Origin: Marthasterias glacialis | Taxonomy: Eukaryota > Echinodermata > Asteroidea > Forcipulatida > Asteriidae | DNA: 64,000 nt | Assembly (NCBI GenBank): GCA_911728455.2 | Contig: OU452228.1 | Span: 7,488,129 to 7,552,128 of the forward strand | Direction of reading: 5' to 3' | Shown here: piece by piece, positions 56,301-64,000 of the stretch | How positions within the stretch are numbered: position 1 is the first letter of the stretch | How the letters are laid out: each line of letters starts with the position of its first letter | Translations under genes and position numbers: made by a program | Notes under the pieces: model-generated | What the model saw: only the letters and a program-made list of their open reading frames with translations | Databases searched by the model: none | Told to the model about the DNA's origin: nothing

Positions 56301-59209
56301 TCAAAGAAAAAAAAACATCCCAAAATACAGTACTTCATTTGAACCAGGAACATCAAAAATGCATGTCACAAGTACTAAATAATTCTATTCACTGGGTTCA
56401 GCCAAATCAGGTATAGTGGTCATCAAGATGAAACTTCCAACCAATCATGGATCTTGACAAGACAAATGTCCAAACTGGGGAAAGTTTAGTTTTACACAGA
56501 GTCCTTTCGGTCAAAAGGCTGGGTTCTTTTTTACAACTTGGATACGATCCAGAAGGTTTCAATGAAGACGTTTATATCAATGTAGTCGATTCAATCCCTA
56601 GCTTTTGTATAATAGAGCCTACTACAATATTCATCATGACAAGTGGTTCTCTAGATGAAACTGATGTACCCGATAAATGGCAGGGAAATGTTTAACACGA
56701 CCAGCCCTTTCTGTCCGAGTGGGATTACATATGTAGGTACAAGGGCTGGAATTATTTAGTTTGATGAGCCAATCATTAAAAAGGGGATTAACGACCACAT
56801 CAATACCGGGCCCCCAAGAAAAGACAGGAGCGGAACTGGTGGCGGGAATCTTTGTGCTATTCAAAAAACCCATGTCGGCTCCACCCTTACACTCATTAAA
56901 TATTAGGTAGGGTTCTCAAACTCTACCCCTTTAATCACTAACAACGCAAGTCAAGTGGTGCTAATGCTACAGTCCTGGACGGGGCTATTGTCGTGCTCAA
57001 TACAACTGTTTTCCAAACAAGAGCAGGTTTCCTCTCGCGAAGGACAACAGAGATGGGGTAAACAAGTGGATTTGGGGGCAATGGTGATGAAAATAAGTGT
57101 GTACATATCCTGTCGGATTACTCCTTTCAAGAAAGCAACAAGAGTGTACCAGACAGCTGATCAATACAAATCCTGCATGATTTATGCCTCTTGGCAAGAT
57201 GTCTGGTCATCACCACAAACCTTTTTTTGGGGGGGAGGAAGAAAGATTTCTTTTAAACATCAGAAAAAAGATGATCTATTACTAAGGAACTGAATTTCTG
57301 TCTAGTTAAACAACATTTTAGCTGTAGAAGTTGACTTAAAATGTTTATTTGTTATTGTTCCTGTAAAACAAAATCATTTCCTCAGTTTAAAAAAAAAAGA
57401 GTCTGATGTCAAAGGTTGTGAAATGCAAGGAATGAACTGGAGATTGTATTTAGGCTTTCCTGTTGGAAACTTTACAATTCAATTGAGTGTTAGAACAGAT
57501 TGGGAATTAATGTTATTCATAGTGTGCATTACTATTCAAACCAACTCGGATCTGGGAGAAATTATAAGCGTTTCTGTTGCATTCAGTTTAACCTTTTTGA
57601 TTACAAATTGCAACTCTTCTGATCAAACAAACATCACTTTAAGACATCAAGAAAGTACTTTTAATTATTAGCGTGTCGTGGTTAAGTCATCGGGGTGTGG
57701 GTCCGAATCCCTGTCATGACAATTGTGTCCTTGAGCAAGATGCTTTACTACCAATTGCTTCTCTTCACCCAGGGGTATCAATGGGTACCTGGGAGGGTAG
57801 TGGTTGATATTGTGTTTGAAAAAGCCTCCGGAGCGCCACGGCAGCTCAGGGCTGTATACTCCCCAGGGAGCTAAGAAAGATTACAGGAATGTTATTGGCT
57901 CAATGACCAGGGCTAAAATGTAAAGCGCATTGAAACGTTATTGTGTAATGCGCTATATAAGAACTAAGTATTATTATTATTAGGAATACACAGAATTTAC
58001 CGTCTTCGACACATAAACTGTTTGATGTTATTCAGAATTGTTGGCTGTTTAAGGTACATGCATACCCCCCAAAAAAATTAATAAAAAAAGAAGAAATTAC
58101 AAGACAAGAGGAAAAACCAGCCCAATCTTAAGAGGTTTGAAAGAACTAAAATTAAAATTGACAAGTTCTGTATGCACACACAGGTAACAAAACTTTATGA
58201 ATTTAACCTGAATTTTAAAATTAAAGGAGAGGTGAGAGTAAGACCCCTTAACAGTTTTGTAAAAAAAAATTTCATCTTAACTTTTAAAGCAAACTTTGGA
58301 AGAAAGATCTAAATATTGATATGAGAAAAACGTAAGGACTCTTATTATCCTGATGTGCAAGTAAGATGAATATTGTCCTACATTTCGTTTACAAAGCATA
58401 TGCACAAGTTCTAAGATAGACAATATGGATTGGCAAAGATCCAGGGGGCACTATCACACCCCCTGCCCCCGTACCATCAGTTTGATCTTCCCGCCCATTA
58501 CAGTCAAATGAAGCACAAACACAGTTACTTACAAATACAAGCAGCAACACTGGGGTGACAACAATACCCTGAAAATGAACACAAGAACTTTACTTGTAAG
58601 GATTACCACACATTGAATGACTTGTGTTTGGAGGCCACATTCTACAAGATAGTGTAATTGGTAGGGTTTACTTATACACTATAGAAGACATGAATTAAAC
58701 TTGAATGAAGGCTGATCAAATATGAATGAAGAGTTTCTGGTGGCTGACACGCAAGGGGGGGGGGATAAACTGCGGGTCTTTTGATAGGGGTATTATTTAG
58801 GTATCTGATTCAGGTTTAGAGATTGGAATAGATTGATGTGCAATGTTCTCGTACTGATGAAGTGAATCAATCACACTAATGAAACTACCTGGGAATTCTT
58901 TCGCTCCGTCTTTTTTCCCTTTTCAAAAACTGCTCTACATTTTTTTCTTTTCGTCAAATTAGATGTCCTTCTTGAGGCACAGAGCTTGATTTATTCAGAG
59001 ACAATTTAAGCAGTTTTTTCTTTTTCTCCCGTGTCTGCAGGAGTGTTTCTATTTGGACCAATACCGTACTTCTTCAGGAAAGGTTATTTAATTATGAAGA
59101 GCTACTAGAGAATGGTCATCATTTGGGGCTCCTATTCTGCAATTGCTTTGTAAAAGTAAAGTCAACTTACCAAAAAACTTCCAAACGCTGAATTGAATAT
59201 TGCACCAGC
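44397..59209 (-). CDS. SLC10A7: SLC10A7, last six exons (5' part off the window)
   Basis: Membrane protein of the solute carrier 10 (bile acid:sodium symporter-like) family, member 7, which acts in the secretory pathway and affects calcium and glycosylation. Minus-strand exons: 59209-59171 ([13 protein letters not shown]), 58568-58533 ([12 protein letters not shown]), 50202-50119 ([20 protein letters not shown]...), 47923-47758 ([25 protein letters not shown]), 46821-46696 ([20 protein letters not shown]) and 44635-44397 ([31 protein letters not shown]). All junctions are GT..AG and in phase, totalling 229 codons plus stop. They match the C-terminal half of the vertebrate protein (about 340 aa) in order. 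The tail after WMV is longer and unlike the human one; AAAG/GTACTG at that point could be a donor to a further exon not found. Earlier exons were not found up to 64000. Confidence 0.93.
44774..44822. repeat. G-run/C-run palindromic tract
   Basis: About sixteen G, AAGA, six G, then CAGTT and about thirteen C, in an SLC10A7 intron-free 3' part near the final exon. Similar G/C-run tracts are at 20145-20168 and 47660-47712, so they may mark ends of a repeat family. Sequencing of such runs is error-prone. Confidence 0.6.
44823..46695. other. SLC10A7 intron, no nested gene recognised
   Basis: Between the last two exons. It contains a short GAATGTAATACTT triplication (about 45729-45760) and open frames near 45096-45354 with no recognisable content. 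Confidence 0.45.
47012..47132. repeat. foldback MITE in SLC10A7 intron
   Basis: TGTTGGTAAGTGATGACGTT, continuing TTGGAGCCAGAAGTGCA, is inverted at the right end (complement TGTTGGTAAGTGATGACATT ...) with few mismatches; about 121 bp in total. Confidence 0.8.
47251..47373 (+). repeat. tRNA-Leu-like SINE, 3'-truncated
   Basis: Has the head (GTCGTGGCCCGGGCAGTCAA, CACTGGACTCAAGCTTTGGT) and the GTCCTTAAGCAAGACACT body shared with copies at 50906, 54101 and 57671, but no TTA tail. Confidence 0.8.
47924..48843. other. SLC10A7 intron and GPCR upstream region
   Basis: AT-rich; may hold the GPCR promoter and 5' UTR. No clear TATA box or repeat identified. Confidence 0.4.
48844..49926 (+). CDS. class A (rhodopsin-like) GPCR, single exon, 360 aa
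   Basis: A seven-helix receptor in one uninterrupted exon, on the opposite strand within the 2.2-kb SLC10A7 intron 47924-50118. Start chosen at [11 protein letters not shown] (A at -3, G at +4). Landmarks: N-glycosylation sites N18, N23 and N24; N51 in GNAIVL (TM1); D79 in NLSIADF (TM2); C107 and C187 for the TM3-ECL2 disulfide; N131-R132-M133 in place of DRY; W160 (TM4); a basic third loop ([11 protein letters not shown]); P289 in TM6 but no CWxP tryptophan; and N318-P319-M-L-Y322 (TM7). The C-tail has CCR and CILCC, possible palmitoylation sites. Ligand unknown; closest in style to melatonin-like/GPR84/moody-like receptors expanded in marine invertebrates. Confidence 0.93.
   Translation: MALLETITDQQLPSDTVNDSFTNNTSLYTYGARVGIATTVLIISLTGIVGNAIVLIAVAVSCRLQTVTNIFVANLSIADFLMSLCGLFNTVVLLIKGGPPESLDFICRAAAFFSPVMAGVIMFSIASIALNRMLLITKRSSIYRKIYATSKLVPMVAFLWVFPVLITATLLATGVGQLNYNNKVHVCLDDSEHHLSGLYKIILAGIFFPAPVTVTLISYALIFVFIQHHFKNEKRVFSNNLSTRTTSQEQSTVDPPVINQRKRKKRIHRHQIEITKNLFIVSCVCFILPLPNCIFIMLELDNLFLYGVIFLFANSAVNPMLYGAKHPMFKEVMLCILCCRWSAIPEPSRTLKYFLSITKR
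49927..50118. other. GPCR 3' flank within the intron
   Basis: Short AT-rich stretch up to the SLC10A7 donor at 50118; AAAAAAAAGAAATACATG-type words only. Confidence 0.4.
50906..51232 (+). repeat. SINE copy (5' truncated) with ATT/TTA tail
   Basis: TGTGTCCTTAAGCAAGACAC, CTGCTTCGTCCTTCGGATGG and GTGTAATGCACGTAAAAGAA match the copy at 54101. It ends GCATTATAAATGTAC plus an ATT/TTA repeat. Confidence 0.85.
51233..54100. other. SLC10A7 intron, no nested gene recognised
   Basis: AT-rich with A-runs (51625, 51660, 52300-52325). Open frames at 52183, 52570 and 52971 have no recognisable content or splice context. Confidence 0.45.
54101..54508 (+). repeat. tRNA-Leu-like SINE, full length
   Basis: The head GCGTGTCGTGGCCGAGTAAA ... 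GGACTCAAGC ... GTGGGTTCCAGTCCCA resembles tRNA-Leu(CAA), with A and B boxes and a long variable region. The body holds GTCCTTAAGCAAGACACTTA and the end GCGCTATATAAGAACC, followed by TATTATTATTATTA. ACATG on both sides may be the target duplication. It is a retroposon, not a tRNA gene. Confidence 0.88.
54607..54900 (+). repeat. dispersed repeat 'GTCAAAGACCAG', copy 1
   Basis: GTCAAAGACCAG, ATACATGAAA, CAAACCTG/GAAACCTGTGAAA and TCAATTGGTCATCG recur at 63411-63640 in the same orientation. A family widely seen, to my knowledge, in echinoderm and other marine invertebrate genomes; no coding content. Confidence 0.75.
55283..55645 (-). other. unassigned 120-codon open frame
   Basis: The minus strand reads [20 protein letters not shown], then [20 protein letters not shown], Cys-rich towards the end. 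The sequence is protein-like but unmatched. CAA followed by GTGAGAAAG inside the frame could be a splice donor. It lies in an SLC10A7 intron on the same strand. Could be a lineage-specific exon or chance. Confidence 0.2.
55646..57670. other. SLC10A7 intron, no nested gene recognised
   Basis: AT-rich. The frame at 56447-56695 (plus, [20 protein letters not shown]) has a plausible start but no recognised domain or neighbours. Confidence 0.4.
57671..57981 (+). repeat. tRNA-like SINE with TTA tail
   Basis: GCGTGTCGTGGTTAAGTCAT head, GTGTCCTTGAGCAAGATGCT body, GCGCTATATAAGAACTAAGT end and TATTATTATTATTA tail. Related to, but a different subfamily from, the copy at 54101 (shorter head, different middle). 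Confidence 0.85.
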
Positions 59210-59392
59210 CTGTGTAAAGAAAAGAAACAAAATGTATAGGAATCATATTATATCCACATGAAATATTCCCAAACTTTGCATAACTTTGCAATGTTCTCGT
59301 ATCAGTAAAGTGAATCAATCACACTAATGAAACTACCTGGAAATTCTTTCGTTCCTTTTTTTTTTCCTTTCAAAAATTGCTCCACATTTTAC
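58843..59392. repeat. local direct duplication flanking an SLC10A7 exon
   Basis: 58843-58950 and 59288-59392 share GCAATGTTCTCGTA, AGTGAATCAATCACACTAAT and GAAACTACCTGG with minor changes. They bracket the 39-bp exon at 59171-59209. Confidence 0.75.
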
Positions 59393-61552
59393 TATTTGAT
59401 TTACAAAGTGTGCACAAATACAAATCTGAAGAAAAAAACAAGAACAACATGTTCCACTGTTACCTCCAAGAGAATAAAAAAGTACAAGTCACCATCTTGT
59501 TAATTGACTTTTTTTTTCTTATTCAAGCAAGATTGCTATCTATATCAAGCAAAAGTACAGCTAAGTTCATCTGTACATAATGCCTAAGTCAAGAAAGATG
59601 TACTCAATAATTCATATTTATGATCCTAAAGCTGCACCCACTATTATTGGCATTGTGTAGAGACTAGAGTATATACACACTAGCTTCATGCTACATGTGT
59701 GCTTAAACACAGATGGGAACTGTCTTTAAAACATTAAGGCTTAGCAGTAATAATATTTTCCATATTTAACCACTTGGCTATCATATTCAAGTCCTGTCTT
59801 AAATCCCACTAGAATACAGTCTCAGCGATGATGACTTCCACAGATTTAAAATACTACCCAGCACACTTTCCTCCTATCTTTAACATCCCATAAATGTCAA
59901 AATAAGTCCCCATTCTCCCATACTTGTCATCATTAATAACCCAATCTGGGCTCCGCGTTAAGGCGATACCAACTCACAGGTCCATTTGCGGACTAGTCTC
60001 TCTGTGTGGTTTGGCACTTGTAACTGCACACGCTCTGGGCTATGGTAAATCAATTTGTGTGAATACATACATGCTATGAAATTTTCATCTGGCGAATTTG
60101 TGCGTTTACAAATTTATGAACCTCACAGGTTTGCCAAATCTAAAATTCCCAAGATTTGTTTAAATATTTGTTCTTCCTGTAGGTTAGTCACCTTTGAAAA
60201 TTAAAACATTTTTACGGCTTCAATTTAGAACTGAATTTTTTATAAGACAGCGTCAAACAAGTGGAGTTAGTTAGAGTACACGAAGAGAGTCAGACATCTT
60301 TGCTGCTTTTGATATTGTGACAGCATCAGCAGGGTGGTTTTATGAATTGATGATATTTAAATTTTCAAACAGGCGAAAATAAGACAAATGGCTGGTTTCA
60401 TACGCAATACAACTTTTTCTTTTCCTTTGCTCAGTGTTGTACAATAAAAACTTGTCCAAATAAACTACATGTATTCCAAAGAAAGAAATGCTTGACTCCT
60501 CAAAACCAATAATATTTACAATATTACTAATATTTACAATGACCAGTTCACTTTTTATCAGACACAACTTTTAAATCAGACCATGATGATAAAGTGGTCT
60601 TCTTCATGTAAATAGTCATTGATGTGTGTGATGAACATGCCTAACACTTCATGGAAGCAAGAGAGGCAGTTGACCATATTTTTGACCTCATGAGGGTACT
60701 TTCAACAGTGAATTTCCTTGAATCACAATTACAGATTTGTCTTATTTTGACAGCCTGTATGCTATATAGGATTTGAGGCATTGCATGGTGAGGTATCAAT
60801 GTATATTTGGTTTGCGGTAACACCATGTGATCATATCTACTTTGCTATATACAGTAGATTGTTCTGTGAGAACTTGTCTTGCTATTATTCTACTACCACG
60901 GAGTAGATTTTCGGAATTCGGGAGACAACGTAGTTCTGAAAAGAACTGTCCTGCTTTTTAAGTACTACCTGGGGGTAGGAAATCGGCCGGGACTACTACC
61001 ACTTTTTCGCTTAGTGGATTGGGGGGACTTCTCGGATAACTTCACTACCGCGGAGTGAGTTTGGTCTCTAGCCTGTATGCTGTTTTCTTGAATCAATGGC
61101 CAAATAAATACTAATAACAATAACAACGAGAGAAACAGTTCATTTTACTTGTTTCGCATCACGTAAATTTGGATCACACCTGCCCTCACACAGTCAAAAT
61201 TACTATTATTTATTTGACCTCAACAATACAAACACAATACCATACAACACAAGGCTAATGGAAAAACTAGAAAACCAAAACACAAAATATCAAAATACAA
61301 ACAGAATTGAAAAGTACAAAAAGATGATGACGGGAGGGCAATTAGAAAAGCATGGCAAACAGCAGATTTATTACCATGGAGAAAAATGAAGAAAAGCGAG
61401 TGTAAAGGGAGCATACTATGAATTGCCTCCATGCCTTTGCCTTGATGCACCTTGAAATTTTCTAGTACAAAGTTATACCCATAAAGGTGCCCTTCACTAA
61501 GGCAAAACTGCCTTGCCCTTACAACGTCGACAAATAGACCGACTGCACGACC
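59393..61552. other. SLC10A7 intron/upstream region
   Basis: AT-rich, no nested gene recognised. 60895-61075 holds an unusual GC-richer stretch (AGTTCTGAAAAGAACT palindrome, ACTACCTGGGGGTAGG, ACTACCGCGGAGTGAG) that looks like a dispersed repeat. Confidence 0.4.
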
Positions 61553-62285
61553 CGCATCACGTGACCTATTGTGGGTATTAAATGTAAACAAACACGACGT
61601 CCTCCATAGGAAAGTGTGGTACGGTGCATGCTGATTGATATGTTTGTTTATTCGATGGAGGCTTTTCTTTCTCAGAAATCTGTGAAAAATAATCCAGAGT
61701 TTGTACCAGAGACCTTTGAGTGGCTGAATAAAGCCAGTAAGGACAGTTCCAGCAAGTCTTGGAAATTGTACAAGTAACGTATAAATGTGCGCGATATGTA
61801 CTAGTGCACGACGGAACGTTTAGGCCAGACAACCGCGATTACACACTTTTCAACACAAGAATTTCAAAGTCTTGAAGCTGAATCATCCAAAGAAATTGCT
61901 TTCCAAAACTGTGTGCTTCCTTTGTCTATTTGAAATTTTGCAAGGCTAGGTATAAATGCTCACTTTTCCAGCGTTCTTTACCTTTTTTTACAGTGATTTA
62001 GGATTACATTACAAACAAAATAATAGGCGGGTGGCTATATAGCCGTCCGACGCCAGTAGTGCATAACTCAAAATAAACCTCTTTTGTAGTAGAATACTGG
62101 TAGTTTATGAAACAGTAATGTGATTAATATCAATGTCACAACATACAACTTTAATAAAAGGGCTTAGTAACTGTGTTATTATTACCAAAAGCGAACTTTT
62201 GGTGTGACTCTGTCGGTCACGGCATGTATTTGCACGTAGTTTGCCATCAGCTCAAATGACGTAGTACCCACAATAGGTCACGTGA
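61553..62285. repeat. ~730-bp inverted-repeat-bounded segment
   Basis: CATCACGTGACCTATTGTGG, then GTATTA at the left end, is inverted at 62255-62285 as TACCCACAATAGGTCACGTGATG (given here as TACCCACAATAGG and TCACGTGATG). It includes the E-box CACGTG at each end. Size and structure fit a small DNA transposon; no duplication was identified. Confidence 0.65.
61628..61777 (+). CDS. short exon-like ORF inside the inverted-repeat segment
   Basis: 49 codons, MLIDMFVYSMEAFLSQKSVK, then NNPEFVPETFEWLNKASKDS, then SSKSWKLYK and TAA. A second ATG at 61655 has a better context. ACAAGTAACG at the end may instead be a splice donor (ACAA/GTAACG), making this a first exon. Protein-like composition, 50-70 bases inside the left inverted repeat, so it may be the start of a transposon gene whose rest was deleted. 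Family not recognised. Confidence 0.35.
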   Translation: MLIDMFVYSMEAFLSQKSVKNNPEFVPETFEWLNKASKDSSSKSWKLYK

Positions 62286-63410
62286 TGACATGTAAACATT
62301 GGTCGCGCATTCAGTCTTTTATCAGGCCTGGCTGAGTCAATATACAAATTCTTCAATTATGTTTAATCTCTTACAAATGACACTTGTGTTACAAATGTTA
62401 CTCACAAAGACTTGTTAAATAAATTTGACAACTGTGGAGCTTTTTTTTTCAAATTCGCTTTGATTTTTTGTCGAAAAGCAAGTGTTGTTCTATGATGACA
62501 GAACATCACTTCAGGAAAAAAACCTGTATTTTAGGGGAAATTGAGACCATGCAGTACATTAATGTTTTTACTTTGTGTGACTGATTTGCTAACCTTGAGA
62601 GTTATGAATTTTCATTCTTAAACAAAGGTTTCTATATCCAACACCATTTAACCATCAATATCTAACAAAAATATCTACATATATTCCAAACAAATATCAT
62701 GTCATTTAAAAGAAAATCTTTTAACCAAAACTCACAAATATTTGTTTAATAATTGTCTACTGTATGTCAAGCCCAGTTTGGCTTCTCTTAAGATTTGGAC
62801 GTGTTTTTGTGTGTGATCATGTGGACCCACTCTGGATCCTCCAAGTTGAAAAAAAAAACATACACCAGGTGGGTTTTACATTATCATTACACGCTCAGTT
62901 CACATGGACCGGGAAATGACCAAGAATAAATCACATTGAAATCTTAGACTGGTGCCGGGAAACTCATTTAATGTCCATCTCCTTGGTTGTTTATGCCGGT
63001 TAATTGTTGTGGCCTCACAGGCGGCCGGCCAAGCATGGACACTTAAACAGATTTCAGCAAGCTTTACTTACAACGAAACCAAGGTAGTTCCGCTGTAGTG
63101 ACTAAGATTATAGCATGGTTCCACATGGCAGACTTGTTGATCGGATTTGAATGAGACTTAATGCCTTAGCTATGCAATCTGATCGTTCCCCAATCATGAT
63201 AAATCTCTGCTACAATCTACTGAGACCTTCTAGTTGCTAACATCCATTGCGGCGTCAGTGATTATGCCCTCATCCTTTAACTACCAAAGTGATGTGTCGT
63301 GCATCAAAGCAGTTTCTCTTCGTAACATTTGTTGGGAAATCAAATCATTTTAATAAAAACTGAAGAGAACGATTTCTGTTTACATAAGTTACAGCACGCG
63401 GACAATGTTG
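62286..63410. other. spacer, no gene seen
   Basis: AT-rich. No exon encoding the expected upstream SLC10A7 segment was found here on the minus strand. Confidence 0.45.
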
Positions 63411-63640
63411 TTTTTTTGTCAAAGACCAGTATACACGCTTTATGTGACCTGACATACAATACATGAAATAACAAACCTGAGAATATTTAAGATCAATTGG
63501 TCATCGGAGTCAAGAGAAAATAGTGCAAAATAAAAACCTTAAATACAGCTTCACTGTTTTTAAACATCGAGTTTTAGACTTGCAAGATTAAAACTAATTG
63601 TTTAACTAATTTCTCTAGGACTAAATTCAAAGCATTTCAA
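63411..63640 (+). repeat. dispersed repeat 'GTCAAAGACCAG', copy 2
   Basis: GTCAAAGACCAGTATACACG, AATACATGAAATAACAAACC and TCAATTGGTCATCGGAGTCA; see 54607-54900. The remaining 360 bases to the window end show no gene. Confidence 0.75.
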
Positions 63641-64000
63641 GCCAAATCATTTTAAGGGAAGATTTTCACTATGACCACCTTTATACAGTGTAAGTTTTAG
63701 AGTCGTGGCGGTATACAATTTTCCATCGGTGCTGATCACCCAATCCTTGACCAAGTGGTTCTCCTTTGAACCCGATCTGTTACGAGTCATATTATGATGC
63801 TTTCAGATCAGGTCATGTATAGCACATACCCTCGCCGCACTGTTCAGGTGCGTTTACTGGGACACAGGGGCTAGCAACCCTTGTGTCTGTCTCCTTCTTG
63901 CTACTTATTTTTTTTCTCAGTCTTTATTTTAGACACATTTTTTTCTCCTGTCGTTTTCCCCCTTTTGTACTCTGAACTGCAGTGAACCATTTGATTGGCC

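Overview
The window is eukaryotic, repeat-rich animal DNA. It has spliced genes with GT..AG introns, tRNA-derived SINEs, CR1-, Penelope- and DIRS-type retroelements, THAP/DDE and MITE-type DNA transposons, and one clear metazoan housekeeping gene (SLC10A7) with a rhodopsin-type GPCR nested in an intron. The SINE types (tRNA-Leu-like head, TTA-repeat tail) and the dispersed families look like those I associate with echinoderms, perhaps a sea star. That species guess is inference; an animal source is certain.

Layout. 1-7850 is a homogeneous satellite of about 102-bp monomers with higher-order repeat structure. 8411-9020 is a 22-bp minisatellite. 9530-12250 holds diverged monomers of the same satellite, within which a minus-strand exon-like cassette occurs three times; a plus-strand exon-like stretch follows at 12287-12439. 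13289-16159 is a decayed Penelope-like element, 16601-16772 a foldback element, 17061-18790 a DIRS-like remnant, 20191-21416 a TIR element carrying nine copies of a 17-bp motif, and 21700-25870 a CR1/jockey-type LINE with intact ORF1 and an ORF2 broken by stops. 26300-29530 is a cluster of SINE, foldback and tandem repeats, ending beside a plausible first exon on the minus strand (29598-29720).

The most complete system is an 8,025-bp DNA transposon at 32213-40237. Its long terminal inverted repeats enclose two convergent three-exon genes. One is a plus-strand 615-aa SAP/SWIM/YqaJ nuclease-like protein. The other is a minus-strand 532-aa THAP/DDE_4 transposase. Both reconstruct without interruption and keep their catalytic residues. 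This matches an ISL2EU-type (PIF/Harbinger-related) element that looks autonomous. The transposase would bind the ends and cut DNA; the YqaJ protein is presumably an accessory nuclease.

44397-59209 (minus strand) carries the last six exons of SLC10A7; its 5' exons lie beyond the right edge. A single-exon class A GPCR (48844-49926, plus strand) sits in one of its introns. The introns also hold four SINE copies and several MITEs. No rRNA, functional tRNA, CRISPR or prokaryote-type features were seen.
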